A stretch of DNA of 64,000 nucleotides. It comes from Pseudoalteromonas sp. HM-SA03. Its GTDB lineage: Bacteria > Pseudomonadota > Gammaproteobacteria > Enterobacterales > Alteromonadaceae. The stretch lies in contig NZ_NSDG01000113.1 of the NCBI RefSeq assembly GCF_002289345.1, positions 20,572 to 84,571 on the forward strand, in the 5' to 3' direction. The notes under the pieces were generated by a model. The model saw only the letters and a program-made list of their open reading frames with translations, made no database searches and was not told the DNA's origin. Of this stretch, positions 46,479-54,910 are shown piece after piece; positions within the stretch are counted from its first letter, which is position 1; the number at the start of each line of letters is the position of its first letter. A program made the translations under genes and the position numbers.

Positions 46479-48149
46479 CTAAACAATACCCTCATTTAAA
46501 ACTTCTTTTGATTCTTTTTTAACAGAAACCAAATTTGCTTTACCGGATTCAAATTTATATAGTTTATCCGCCGATGAAAAATATCTATCATCATGACTAA
46601 TTACGATTACAGATTTACCTTTATTTTTTAATTCTGGTAAAAGTTCTTGATAGAAAAATTGTCTGAAATAAGGATCTTGATCAGCTGCCCATTCATCAAA
46701 TAGACATACAGGTGAGTCTTCTAAATAAGATAAAACTAACGCCAAGCGCTTTTTCTGACCATGAGATAACTCTACAGTCGACAGACAGCCATCTTTAACC
46801 GTCACTTTATCCTCTAGGCTAAGACGTTTTAGGTAATGCTGCACCTGTTCGTCACTTGCAAGCTCTCCATCACGGTTTAATGCCTGCTTGAAAACATAAA
46901 AGTCTGAAAATATAGTGCTGAAATTCCTACGATAGGATTCCCCAGCATTAATATAATCTACAGCCTCGCCATCAATTAAAATATCGCCACGATCTGGGTT
47001 ATATAAACCGGTTAGGAGTTTAGCAAAAGTAGATTTACCACTTCCATTTCCACCTGTAATAAAAGTAACTTCGCCCCTTTTAAAACTGACATTTATTGGC
47101 CCTACCTCAAATTGAAAACCAGAACTTTCATTTTCTTTGTACTTAAAGTAAACATCTCTAAGAGCCAACTCAGACCAATTATCATTAGTTTCTATTTCAT
47201 TCCGAGAATCAAATTCAGTTAATTCCTCTGAAAGGTTAAGACTAGCTATTTTTCTGTTTGCAACAATCCCATTACTAATATCTTCAAAACTATCAACCAA
47301 AAAACTCAACGGCCCCATCAAGTAAATCATAACAAAAACAAACCTAATCATTACTTCAACTGTAACTTGCGGAAGAAAATATTGACTAGAAAAAACAACA
47401 ACCCCCATAGAAATAAAAAGCGTCGCATTTGCCCAGTTTGTTATATAAACAAAAAACATTTTCGCTTTAATATCTGAACGCTTTATCTTACCAGTTATAG
47501 GAACCAATATATTATTATAGAAAAATCGCTTCCTATTTGAATTTATATTTAGTTCTTTCCCCCCTTCAACTAAAGCTTTGAAATTAGAAAAAAGCTCATC
47601 ATCGCATTCTCTCAACGCCTCAAAGCTCTTTATTCCTTTATTTAAAATAACTTTTGCAACTAAAACAGCTACAGTGAGCATTGAAAAAACAATAAGAAAC
47701 AACTCTAATGACGAATACCCCATATAGAGTAGCCCTAAAGCCACAGCGGTGAAGTTATATGCAAACAAAGGAAGTATAGAAAGAGAGTCTGAAATGGTTC
47801 GAACATCACCAGTAATCGTCGCATAGACTCTATGACCACCAATTTTCTCTAAGTTAGAGTAGCTTGTAGAAAGTATCCGCTTTGCCATAACATCACGTAA
47901 CCTTTCAACGATAGAAGCGCCTAATTTAGTTAAAATGAATTGAGAAAAAACACCAAAAATAATTAATGCAATCACACCCAAAACCATCAAAGAAAGGCCT
48001 TCTTTAAAACTTTCTCTTGCATTATTTATATCAGAAAGATATTCATTGACATGCGCAATCAATGCAATACCCGCCAATGCACTTAACATACTAAGAAATG
48101 AAGAAAAAAGGATCAAAAATTTATTTTCTGAAATAAGTCTAAAAAGCAT
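46479..48149 (-). CDS. Cyclic-peptide ABC exporter, PvdE/SyrD type
   Basis: A 556-residue fused exporter: about six transmembrane helices in the first 310 residues, then an ATPase with Walker A TGGNGSGKST (about residue 365), signature LSHGQKKRLAL and Walker B LFDEWAADQDPYFRQ. The DEWAADQDP form is typical of the PvdE/SyrD group, which move non-ribosomal peptides or their precursors from cytoplasm to periplasm as homodimers. It lies 87 bases before the first synthetase gene in the same operon, so it probably exports the product or an acylated precursor. Confidence 0.9.
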   Translation of the reverse strand: MLFRLISENKFLILFSSFLSMLSALAGIALIAHVNEYLSDINNARESFKEGLSLMVLGVIALIIFGVFSQFILTKLGASIVERLRDVMAKRILSTSYSNLEKIGGHRVYATITGDVRTISDSLSILPLFAYNFTAVALGLLYMGYSSLELFLIVFSMLTVAVLVAKVILNKGIKSFEALRECDDELFSNFKALVEGGKELNINSNRKRFFYNNILVPITGKIKRSDIKAKMFFVYITNWANATLFISMGVVVFSSQYFLPQVTVEVMIRFVFVMIYLMGPLSFLVDSFEDISNGIVANRKIASLNLSEELTEFDSRNEIETNDNWSELALRDVYFKYKENESSGFQFEVGPINVSFKRGEVTFITGGNGSGKSTFAKLLTGLYNPDRGDILIDGEAVDYINAGESYRRNFSTIFSDFYVFKQALNRDGELASDEQVQHYLKRLSLEDKVTVKDGCLSTVELSHGQKKRLALVLSYLEDSPVCLFDEWAADQDPYFRQFFYQELLPELKNKGKSVIVISHDDRYFSSADKLYKFESGKANLVSVKKESKEVLNEGIV

Positions 48150-48225
48150 AAAAACTCACAAAGAAGAGTAAAATCATAAAATAGTAATGAAACATAATAA
48201 AAACACCCATATAAAAATAAAGAAA

Positions 48226-49503
48226 CTATGAAGTCTGTAAGATCTCACCATATTGCCCTCCAAAGCAAATTAACTCATGTATAGACTTATATTGCTCATC
48301 TTTAATAGGCAAATCACTTATTATAAAACTACTTTCTAAATTTTCTTTCCAAACATAAAAAGGTGACACCCCTTCATTAAACAACAAATCATCAACCCCA
48401 TTTTCAACTCCATGAATAAATAAAAGACTTACGCTCTTGCATTCATCATACTTTGATATACACTCTGGCTTTAACAAATAGTACTTTTCATCAAATATAT
48501 AAAAATCATTGATAATATAAGTACTATCGACTTCAACACTCGGATGAAAACGAAGTAGGCCTAGATTATTTATTCTGGAAACTAATGGAGTATATTTCTC
48601 TGTTCTCTCAACAATTTTTGTTCCTAAACAGTTAGGGCTCATACTATTTTTAAGCTGAATTTCACAACCCATACCATAAACAGCTTCTAACGTACGTTGA
48701 TGAAGAACAGAACTACCTGAATGAGCAAGCTGATTTGCTGTTTCCCAGCTAATTACTGGGTGTGGAAAAGCGCTATTAATAACATTTGGATCTGCACTGT
48801 AAACCCCAGATACATCGCTCCAAAATACAAGTTTGGAGGCGGATGTAAGGCGAGCGCAAACACTAGCCGAATAATCACTGCCATTTCGCCCTAATGTTGT
48901 GGTTCTTCCATTTTCATCAGCAGCAATATAGCCAGTAACAACCTTAATCATGTCATTTCTCAGTTCAAGACTGCGTAATTTACTAACACTCAATTCAAAA
49001 TCGACTTCATTATTAGCTACACTAAGAAAGTCTCTAGCATCTACAAATAGAGCAGGTATTTCGAAATCACTCAAAACCGCTGCCAATAGTCGAGCAGACC
49101 AAACCTCGCCAAAACATACCCAATAAGCTAATTCAAACTGGCTACTAGAGCTCATCTCAATCATATTTTTGAGATTATTTACATCTTTATATAGAGATGT
49201 TTTTAGCTCTTCTTGTAGTGTTATATTCTTTACTGCATCTATTAATTTATTTTGATAGCTAAATAACTCTTCTAAGATCGTATTAGCTACTAAAGGTTCA
49301 GACTTGGACTTGTTGGCGATTTCAATTAGGTGATTTGTACTCTTTCCAGCTGCTGAAACAACGACAAAGCTACCTTTATAACCTTTTGTATTTTCAATTA
49401 ATATATTAGCAACACGAATAAATGAACTAGCTTCTTTTAAACTAGAACCACCAAATTTATGAACACAGGTTTCCACCCCAGAAAGGCGAGATAATTCCAT
49501 CAT
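48226..49503 (-). CDS. Stand-alone aspartokinase, MetL-type kinase domain
   Basis: A 425-residue aspartate kinase: VHKFGGSSLKEASS (ATP/substrate site, about residue 15), VVVSAAGKSTNHLIE, GEVWSARLLAAVL, GRNGSDYSASVCA and WSDVSGVYSADP. These segments resemble the kinase half of bifunctional MetL more than LysC, but the homoserine dehydrogenase half is absent. The C-terminal region after about residue 310 is diverged from normal ACT domains, which may relieve feedback control. It makes aspartyl phosphate, the first step toward aspartate semialdehyde and Dab. No aspartate semialdehyde dehydrogenase is in the operon, so the housekeeping enzyme must supply that step. The start could also be the second Met. 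Confidence 0.88.
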   Translation of the reverse strand: MMELSRLSGVETCVHKFGGSSLKEASSFIRVANILIENTKGYKGSFVVVSAAGKSTNHLIEIANKSKSEPLVANTILEELFSYQNKLIDAVKNITLQEELKTSLYKDVNNLKNMIEMSSSSQFELAYWVCFGEVWSARLLAAVLSDFEIPALFVDARDFLSVANNEVDFELSVSKLRSLELRNDMIKVVTGYIAADENGRTTTLGRNGSDYSASVCARLTSASKLVFWSDVSGVYSADPNVINSAFPHPVISWETANQLAHSGSSVLHQRTLEAVYGMGCEIQLKNSMSPNCLGTKIVERTEKYTPLVSRINNLGLLRFHPSVEVDSTYIINDFYIFDEKYYLLKPECISKYDECKSVSLLFIHGVENGVDDLLFNEGVSPFYVWKENLESSFIISDLPIKDEQYKSIHELICFGGQYGEILQTS

Positions 49504-49564
49504 ATTTCCTTACAAATGAATTAAAAGGTAAGCTCCTTCACTAAAAAGCAAAGAAGCTCAGAGC

Positions 49565-50437
49565 TCATGATATATAGTTTAGGTAAGACTTATACTTGTT
49601 AAACAACACGTCATTATTAGGTTTAAAAAGCAAAGCCTTTAAAGACTGATAGTTATAGTAGTGATTTTCCTTTGGCATTCCTTTAAAAGCCGAGAAAAAT
49701 GATTTCAAAACACTATCAAAGGTATGAAAATCAACATTAAAAGATATGCTATCCTCTAGGCTTCGAACATGGTGAATTGTTCCCGGAGGCATATAAAATA
49801 TATCTCCACTATTAACTTCAACTTTATCTACTTTTACATTTTTGAAGTTAGGATATTTATCATAATCAGGGTTTTCTGGGTCAACAGAAAACCACCTCCA
49901 CTTTTTCCTATAGCATAAATGCTCATGCTCAGGCCGAATAATCGTAAATATCTTTTTACCTTTTATTTGAAAAAATAAATTATGAGTTAACAAAGTATCA
50001 AAATGCAAAGGCGTTACACTATTTTTCGCAGAAACAAAAAATTGGGCAAAACGCGACCAGTCTTGAGCATACCAGTCAGGCATAACATCTTTAGGGAAGT
50101 CACCAATATCTTCTAGCAGCTCTTTCGCTAGTAGAAATATAGGTACATCATGACAGTATGGAGCAACTTTATCTGTGTCATTTCCTTCCTTTCTTTTAAA
50201 TTCCTTAATTATTTTAACATACTCCCCCATCGACATATTTTTCACATCGATTTTTGAATCACTAAAAACCTTAGTTACTACAGGAATGTTAGGGCAAGTT
50301 TTTTCAAAATAGTTTAGGTCCCATTTTTCAATAGCAGGCCAATTCTTTGCACCATTTTCAAACAGCGCGGTATTAGAACTCAGACACTGCTCTTTAAAAT
50401 CATTAGAATTAAAACCGGAAAACCTCAGAATAGACAT
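49565..50437 (-). CDS. JmjC/cupin_8-like Fe(II)/2-oxoglutarate oxygenase (second)
   Basis: A 290-residue protein with the facial-triad HxD in VTPLHFDTLLTHNLFFQIKG (about residues 137-139) and a distal His in MPPGTIHHVRSL. K-K-I-F-T-I-I-R-P following the HxD strand fits the 2-oxoglutarate-binding region of cupin_8 hydroxylases. In peptide clusters such enzymes hydroxylate amino acids, free or carrier-bound. It follows the first cupin gene by 29 bases. The two paralogs are clearly different in sequence, so they may act on different residues. Substrate unknown. Confidence 0.78.
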   Translation of the reverse strand: MSILRFSGFNSNDFKEQCLSSNTALFENGAKNWPAIEKWDLNYFEKTCPNIPVVTKVFSDSKIDVKNMSMGEYVKIIKEFKRKEGNDTDKVAPYCHDVPIFLLAKELLEDIGDFPKDVMPDWYAQDWSRFAQFFVSAKNSVTPLHFDTLLTHNLFFQIKGKKIFTIIRPEHEHLCYRKKWRWFSVDPENPDYDKYPNFKNVKVDKVEVNSGDIFYMPPGTIHHVRSLEDSISFNVDFHTFDSVLKSFFSAFKGMPKENHYYNYQSLKALLFKPNNDVLFNKYKSYLNYIS

Positions 50438-50466
50438 ATAATATTCCTTATACTTCAGCCTAATTA

Positions 50467-51399
50467 TTATTCAAATTCCAGCTCTATTTGGCTAAAATAC
50501 TTATTATATTTTTTTATAATTTCTGATGCATCTTGAAATACATCACCACCTTTCATATAAAAGTATTTAAGAACCTGAAACTCACTATCATTTCTAGGGT
50601 CATCCATTAGATAATCAATGTATTCAAGCGCACCTTTTTCGTGAATGAAATTCCATGTAATTGACACTGAATCTTCGACTACAATAACGTCATGGAGCCA
50701 TCCGTGTGGAACATAAAGCAGTTCACCTGGACCGAGCACCCCATGAAAATCCGGTTCATGGCTCAACTCCTCAAGGTTGTCTCCACGTACATCAACGTAT
50801 CCCCCGAACGAATTATCCGCTTTATTAACAATACTTAATTCTTGAGCCCGGCTAGGGTGATACATTGCAACTTCTTTCACACCGTAAAATTGGTTCACAA
50901 CAGCGTCGCTGCAAAAAGGATCTGTGTGTAGACGTGTTCTGGCACCACGGGCTGCGACTAGAATTCCTCTATATGGAAACTGATCAATAGTCGGATCAGG
51001 GAATTCATCGCCTTTCGTAGCAGGTATTAGTAGGTTTTTACCACTTAAAAAGTTCGGTTTTGTCCAAAATGGACTAACTCTAGAAAAAGCCTCATCCCCC
51101 CATGCATAATCAACATCTTTTAGTTGGTTATACCAGCGGACATATGGAACATCTGCTTCATAATGCCCCTTCTTACCAAAATATTTATCTATATAGTCAT
51201 TAAGCGTTGATAGATTTTGTAAATCAAACAGTGAATCATATTCTTGAGTAGGTAAATCACCAATTAACTCTCTAAGGAAGGAAGGCGTCCACTTACTAGC
51301 GTCAAAGTCAATATTTTTTATGACCGCAGGGCGATTTTTCTTAATATACTGAGAAACGAATTCTTCTTCGCTAATTCCATCAAGTACATCAATTTCCAT
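50467..51399 (-). CDS. JmjC/cupin_8-like Fe(II)/2-oxoglutarate oxygenase (first)
   Basis: A 310-residue protein of the cupin_8/JmjC-like family. The iron ligands are likely in TRLHTDPFCSDAVVNQFYG (HxD, about residue 158) and VPHGWLHDVIV (distal His), and YGVKEVAMYHPS carries the expected Lys near the 2-oxoglutarate site. Its start lies one base after the aminotransferase stop, indicating tight coupling to Dab synthesis. A hydroxylase acting on Dab, Thr or another residue of the peptide is the best guess; no direct evidence tells which. Confidence 0.78.
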   Translation of the reverse strand: MEIDVLDGISEEEFVSQYIKKNRPAVIKNIDFDASKWTPSFLRELIGDLPTQEYDSLFDLQNLSTLNDYIDKYFGKKGHYEADVPYVRWYNQLKDVDYAWGDEAFSRVSPFWTKPNFLSGKNLLIPATKGDEFPDPTIDQFPYRGILVAARGARTRLHTDPFCSDAVVNQFYGVKEVAMYHPSRAQELSIVNKADNSFGGYVDVRGDNLEELSHEPDFHGVLGPGELLYVPHGWLHDVIVVEDSVSITWNFIHEKGALEYIDYLMDDPRNDSEFQVLKYFYMKGGDVFQDASEIIKKYNKYFSQIELEFE

Positions 51400-51400
51400 T

Positions 51401-52705
51401 TTACGCTCCTTCCGAGATCATGCTGTTTTCTATTGCACAAGACCTAAAATCCTCGCAGACAGATACAATAATATTACAAATTCTTTCCATTGAATCTCTT
51501 AATAGCTCAGAAGGTATATTTAGTGCGGGCATAAATTTAAGAACTTGATCTCGTTCTCCACATGTTTCGATTATTATTTTATTTTCAAAACACTGCTGTG
51601 TAACAGCTACGGCAATGGTTTCATCGTAAAACTCTAGCCCCTGAAAAAAACCACGGCCTCTAGACTCTTTAATATACTCACCGCAGCTAATCACAACTTT
51701 ATCTAGTGCATTGCAGATTATTGCTTCTTTATCATGTAACTCCTGCTCAAATGTTTTATCCTGCCAAAAAAGCTCAAGCATTTTTGTTGAAGCGACAAAA
51801 GCAAGGTTGTTACCACGGAAAGTACCGTTATCTTCACCCGGTGCCCAAATATCCATATCTGGTTTTATCAACAGTAAGGCCATCGGGAAGCCTATTCCTC
51901 CTATTGATTTAGACAAACAGACCAGATCAGGCTCTATATTTGCATGCTCAAAGCTAAAGAACTTTCCAGTTCTTCCAACTCCAGCTTGGATATCATCGAT
52001 AATCAGCTTAATACCAAAATCATCTGCAAGACGTCTAATACCTTGTAGCCACTCAACGCTCGCAACATTTACACCACCTTCCCCTTGAATGGTTTCAAGG
52101 ATAATAGCAGCAGGTAAATCGACACCAGAGCTACTATCTGTAAATAACTTCCGATAAAATGCTATTGAATCATAGTCTTGCCCTAAGTACCCATGATAAG
52201 GGAGCCTTGTTACACCGCCCTGAGAAACGGCTTGGCGCTTACTTCTATTACCAGTGAGGCTTAAAGAAGTCCCAGACATGCCATGAAAGCCATTTGTAAA
52301 ACAAATAACATTGTTTCTTCCCGTCACTTTTCTGGCTAGCTTAACCGCTGATTCAACAACGCTTGTACCAGTCGGGCTAGTAAACTGAAGCTTGTAAGTT
52401 AAATTTCTCGGTTCTAATATGTGTTTGCGAAATGAAGCTATGAAATGTTTTTTTGCTTCAGTGTGCAAATCAAGGCTCATTAGAACACCATTTTTTTGCA
52501 TGTACTCGATAACTGTATTTTTAATTTCGGCTTGGTTGTGTCCATAGTTTAAAGCCCCAGCCCCACTTAACATATCCAAATACTCAACACCATCTGAATC
52601 ATAGAGATAACACCCTTGAGCCACATCAAAAGTAGCTGGGAAGCTTCTGCAATATGTTCTTGCTTGTGACTCATATAATTCAAATACATCTTCATTTATC
52701 ATCAT
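51401..52705 (-). CDS. Diaminobutyrate-2-oxoglutarate aminotransferase
   Basis: A 434-residue class III (omega) aminotransferase closely resembling EctB/Dat. Key blocks: LDMLSGAGALNYGHN at the start, TSPTGTSVVESAVKLARK, NGFHGMSGTSLSLTGN, ETIQGEGGVN, IIDDIQAGVGRTG (PLP-contacting Asp) and LSKSIGGIGFPMA (PLP lysine). It converts aspartate semialdehyde and glutamate to L-2,4-diaminobutyrate. No ectoine genes (ectA, ectC) are nearby, and it heads the NRPS operon, so it should feed the Dab-specific adenylation domains. Two ATGs are in tandem; AAGGA lies 7 bases before the first. Naming as dat versus ectB is a matter of usage. Confidence 0.9.
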   Translation of the reverse strand: MMINEDVFELYESQARTYCRSFPATFDVAQGCYLYDSDGVEYLDMLSGAGALNYGHNQAEIKNTVIEYMQKNGVLMSLDLHTEAKKHFIASFRKHILEPRNLTYKLQFTSPTGTSVVESAVKLARKVTGRNNVICFTNGFHGMSGTSLSLTGNRSKRQAVSQGGVTRLPYHGYLGQDYDSIAFYRKLFTDSSSGVDLPAAIILETIQGEGGVNVASVEWLQGIRRLADDFGIKLIIDDIQAGVGRTGKFFSFEHANIEPDLVCLSKSIGGIGFPMALLLIKPDMDIWAPGEDNGTFRGNNLAFVASTKMLELFWQDKTFEQELHDKEAIICNALDKVVISCGEYIKESRGRGFFQGLEFYDETIAVAVTQQCFENKIIIETCGERDQVLKFMPALNIPSELLRDSMERICNIIVSVCEDFRSCAIENSMISEGA

Positions 52706-52840
52706 TTAATAATCCTTATTTAGTATTAACAAATAGTCTTAAAGCACATGCAGCCAACCTGTAAAAAACCAACAAAAGCAAACAAAAAGCAACATGAACT
52801 TACAAAGCCCATAAAAGGTACATAATCAAGACACAACTGT

Positions 52841-52882
52841 AAACAAAAAAACAACAAAAACAACAAAAACAACAAAAAAAAA
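52841..52882. repeat. Low-complexity ACAACAAAA tract
   Basis: Three to four tandem copies of CAACAAAAA run into a poly-A stretch. It lies about 140 bases before the aminotransferase start, in the likely leader; on the transcript strand it reads T-rich (TTTTTGTTG). A slippage-prone tract that could vary in length. Confidence 0.8.
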
Positions 52883-52921
52883 GCAGCGGTAACAAGTTAT
52901 CAAGACGTGCTCAAAAAGCAA

Positions 52922-52937
52922 CATGACAAAGGTCATG
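52922..52937. promoter_or_regulatory. Palindrome CATGAC-N4-GTCATG, operator candidate
   Basis: A perfect 6-4-6 inverted repeat about 220 bases upstream of the operon's first gene. Its size fits a dimeric repressor or activator site; the regulator is unknown and none is encoded beside the cluster. Confidence 0.4.
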
Positions 52938-52961
52938 GAATCCACAGGAGAGACAAAATAG

Positions 52962-52978
52962 TACATAAGATTTATGTA
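52962..52978. promoter_or_regulatory. Palindrome TACATAA-N3-TTATGTA, operator candidate
   Basis: A perfect 7-3-7 inverted repeat 25 bases from the CATGAC palindrome, in the same intergenic region. Possible second operator or part of a promoter. Confidence 0.4.
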
Positions 52979-53215
52979 AGTAATGTTAAGGCAAGTAGCA
53001 AATTGTTTTATTAATATAAGTTAAGAGGTCAGGTAAAGTGAGTTGAAAGCTAGATGACAGTCTGCTTAGACTTTCACCTAGACAATATGAAGTAAGCAAA
53101 ACAAAAACATTTTGCAACATAAAGCCAAAAAAGTAAATTAACATCAACTAACATTTATTAACAATAACAACTAGAGGTTGAGCAAGTTTACATATCGACC
53201 AGTTGCAATATTCAA

Positions 53216-54616
53216 TCAGAGCTTCTCTTCAGCAAAACTTGCCAAGCGGCTTCGTACTACACCGTTTAAGTTAATGGTAGCGCTACCTTCAAAGTCTTTA
53301 AAACGCTCGACAATATAGGTTAACCCTGATGTCACAGGGGTGAGATAATTACTATCAATCTGGGCGAGGTTTCCCGTACAAATTAATTTGGTTCCCTCAC
53401 CGCAGCGAGTGATGATGGTTTTTAACTGTGATGCCGTTAAGTTTTGGCTCTCATCCAAAATCACGACCGCATTTTGAATACTGCGGCCACGCATAAAGTT
53501 CACCGATTTAAACTGAATATTTGCCTTTTCCATAATGTAATTACGGCTAGTCACTGGGCTTTCATCGTGTTTGTGAAGCACTTCTAAGGTATCTGTGATT
53601 GCCGCAAGCCAAGGGGCCATTTTCTCTTCTTCCGTGCCGGGTAAAAAGCCAATGCTTTCAGCTATTTCAGGCGTATTTCGCGTCACAATTACCTTATCGT
53701 AAATCCCTTTTTCGATGATCATTTCAAGTGCACAGGCAAGCGCCAATAAGGTTTTTCCGCACCCTGCTGGCCCGGTTAATATCACCAGCTCAATGTCAGT
53801 ATCAAGTAAGGCATCCAGCGCCATACCTTGGTTGATATTTTTTGGTTTCACTCCCCATGCTTGACGGTGCATCAAACGTTCAACGCCTAAGTCTTTTAAT
53901 CGAATGTGCTCAGAGTCGTAACCCACAACCCGAGCTGCAAAGTGATTAGTATCGTCTATCAGATATTCATTACAGAACACATCTGGTACGAGTGATTTTG
54001 GCACATCATGAACCGTATATCGCCCTTCCTGCTGCGTTTGACACTCACCAACATTTTGCCAAAAATCACCTTCAACCTTTTTAAAACCACTGGTTAAAAG
54101 CGCAATGTCGTCAATCAGCTGGTCGGTACGATAATCTTCAACATACTTGAGTCCAGCACCCTTCGCTTTCAGTCGCATGTTGATATCTTTGGTAACCAGC
54201 ACCACTTTTTTGTCGCTGTACTGAGTTTGCAAATGTACCGCACAATTAATAATTCGGTGATCATTTTCATTGCCGGGTAACCCGGAGATGGAATCAGGAA
54301 ACAGGTGATCGTTTACAATAATCAATTTACCTGAACTGGGCGTTCGGTGACTTTCAATCCTCAATGTTGGTAGCGCTACCCCCTCTAGCATTTGCTCTGG
54401 TGTTGCATCGCGAAGCACATCATCTAACCCACGAATGGCAACTCTAGCGTCTCGGCTCACATCACTCTTTCGATCTTTAATGTGATCAAGTTCTTCAAGA
54501 ACGGTCATGGGAATAACAACATCGTGTTCTTGGAAGGAAAGGTAAGCGAGTGGTTCATGGAGAAGTACGTTGGTGTCGAGCACGTACACTTTATGGTCTT
54601 TGTCTTGTTTTACCAT
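53216..54616 (-). CDS. PhoH-like protein with N-terminal PIN domain
   Basis: I take the ATG at 54616 (MVKQDKDHKVYVLDTNVLL), giving 466 residues; an ATG at 54667 would add 17 residues without a good ribosome site. The PIN domain covers about residues 1-140 (VLDTNVLL, acidic residues in VLEELDHIK and LVTKDINMRLKAKG), and the PhoH ATPase about 240-460, with Walker A TGPAGCGKTLLALA (about 282) and Walker B AVVILDESQN. Such YlaK/PhoH2-type proteins are predicted ATP-dependent RNA helicase-nucleases. It reads away from rapA and ends upstream of the NRPS operon promoter region. Confidence 0.87.
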   Translation of the reverse strand: MVKQDKDHKVYVLDTNVLLHEPLAYLSFQEHDVVIPMTVLEELDHIKDRKSDVSRDARVAIRGLDDVLRDATPEQMLEGVALPTLRIESHRTPSSGKLIIVNDHLFPDSISGLPGNENDHRIINCAVHLQTQYSDKKVVLVTKDINMRLKAKGAGLKYVEDYRTDQLIDDIALLTSGFKKVEGDFWQNVGECQTQQEGRYTVHDVPKSLVPDVFCNEYLIDDTNHFAARVVGYDSEHIRLKDLGVERLMHRQAWGVKPKNINQGMALDALLDTDIELVILTGPAGCGKTLLALACALEMIIEKGIYDKVIVTRNTPEIAESIGFLPGTEEEKMAPWLAAITDTLEVLHKHDESPVTSRNYIMEKANIQFKSVNFMRGRSIQNAVVILDESQNLTASQLKTIITRCGEGTKLICTGNLAQIDSNYLTPVTSGLTYIVERFKDFEGSATINLNGVVRSRLASFAEEKL

Positions 54617-54647
54617 AGCGCATTCCTGTTGTTTACAGATTATTATG

Positions 54648-54693
54648 CTATACCCAATACACAACACTGCGGTTAATTATGTTTTGGGTATAG
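54648..54693. repeat. 10-bp inverted repeat upstream of phoH
   Basis: CTATACCCAA (54648-54657) and TTGGGTATAG (54684-54693) are perfectly complementary across a 26-base spacer. It covers the likely phoH promoter region; it may be a folded mini-repeat or a looped regulatory site. No mobile-element coding is seen. Confidence 0.6.
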
Positions 54694-54910
54694 TTCAAGT
54701 TTAGTCTATTTGTCACAAAAGTCGCTTTTATGACAGTAGAAAATCCAACTTGCATATTGATAAAAAACAACTAGTTGGCGATTGCCATGCCAACTAAATA
54801 GAAAAAGCGCCAGCGCTTGATAAATAAAGGCTTGAGTCGCTGTTGTGTATTGAACAAACCGACATGAATAGGTAACATAGCCGCCTTTTTTCTGCATAGA
54901 CGAGATAACC

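Larger units (their letters stand above)
52706..53215 (-). promoter_or_regulatory. Upstream region of the NRPS operon
   Basis: This 510-base AT-rich gap between phoH and the aminotransferase gene must carry the operon promoter. I see no coding sequence. Notable are two palindromes (below), an A/CAA repeat tract and a long leader. No confident -10/-35 pair can be chosen by eye among many AT-rich candidates. Confidence 0.5.

Noticed and set aside
23027-52705. Siderophore synthesis as the operon's role
   Set aside because: PvdE-like exporter and cupins would allow it, but there is no TonB receptor, hydroxamate or catechol gene, no Asp code and no Fur-like box before the operon. Kept as a weak alternative.
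51401-52705. Ectoine biosynthesis (ectB)
   Set aside because: ectA and ectC are absent; the enzyme heads the NRPS operon with Dab-specific modules.
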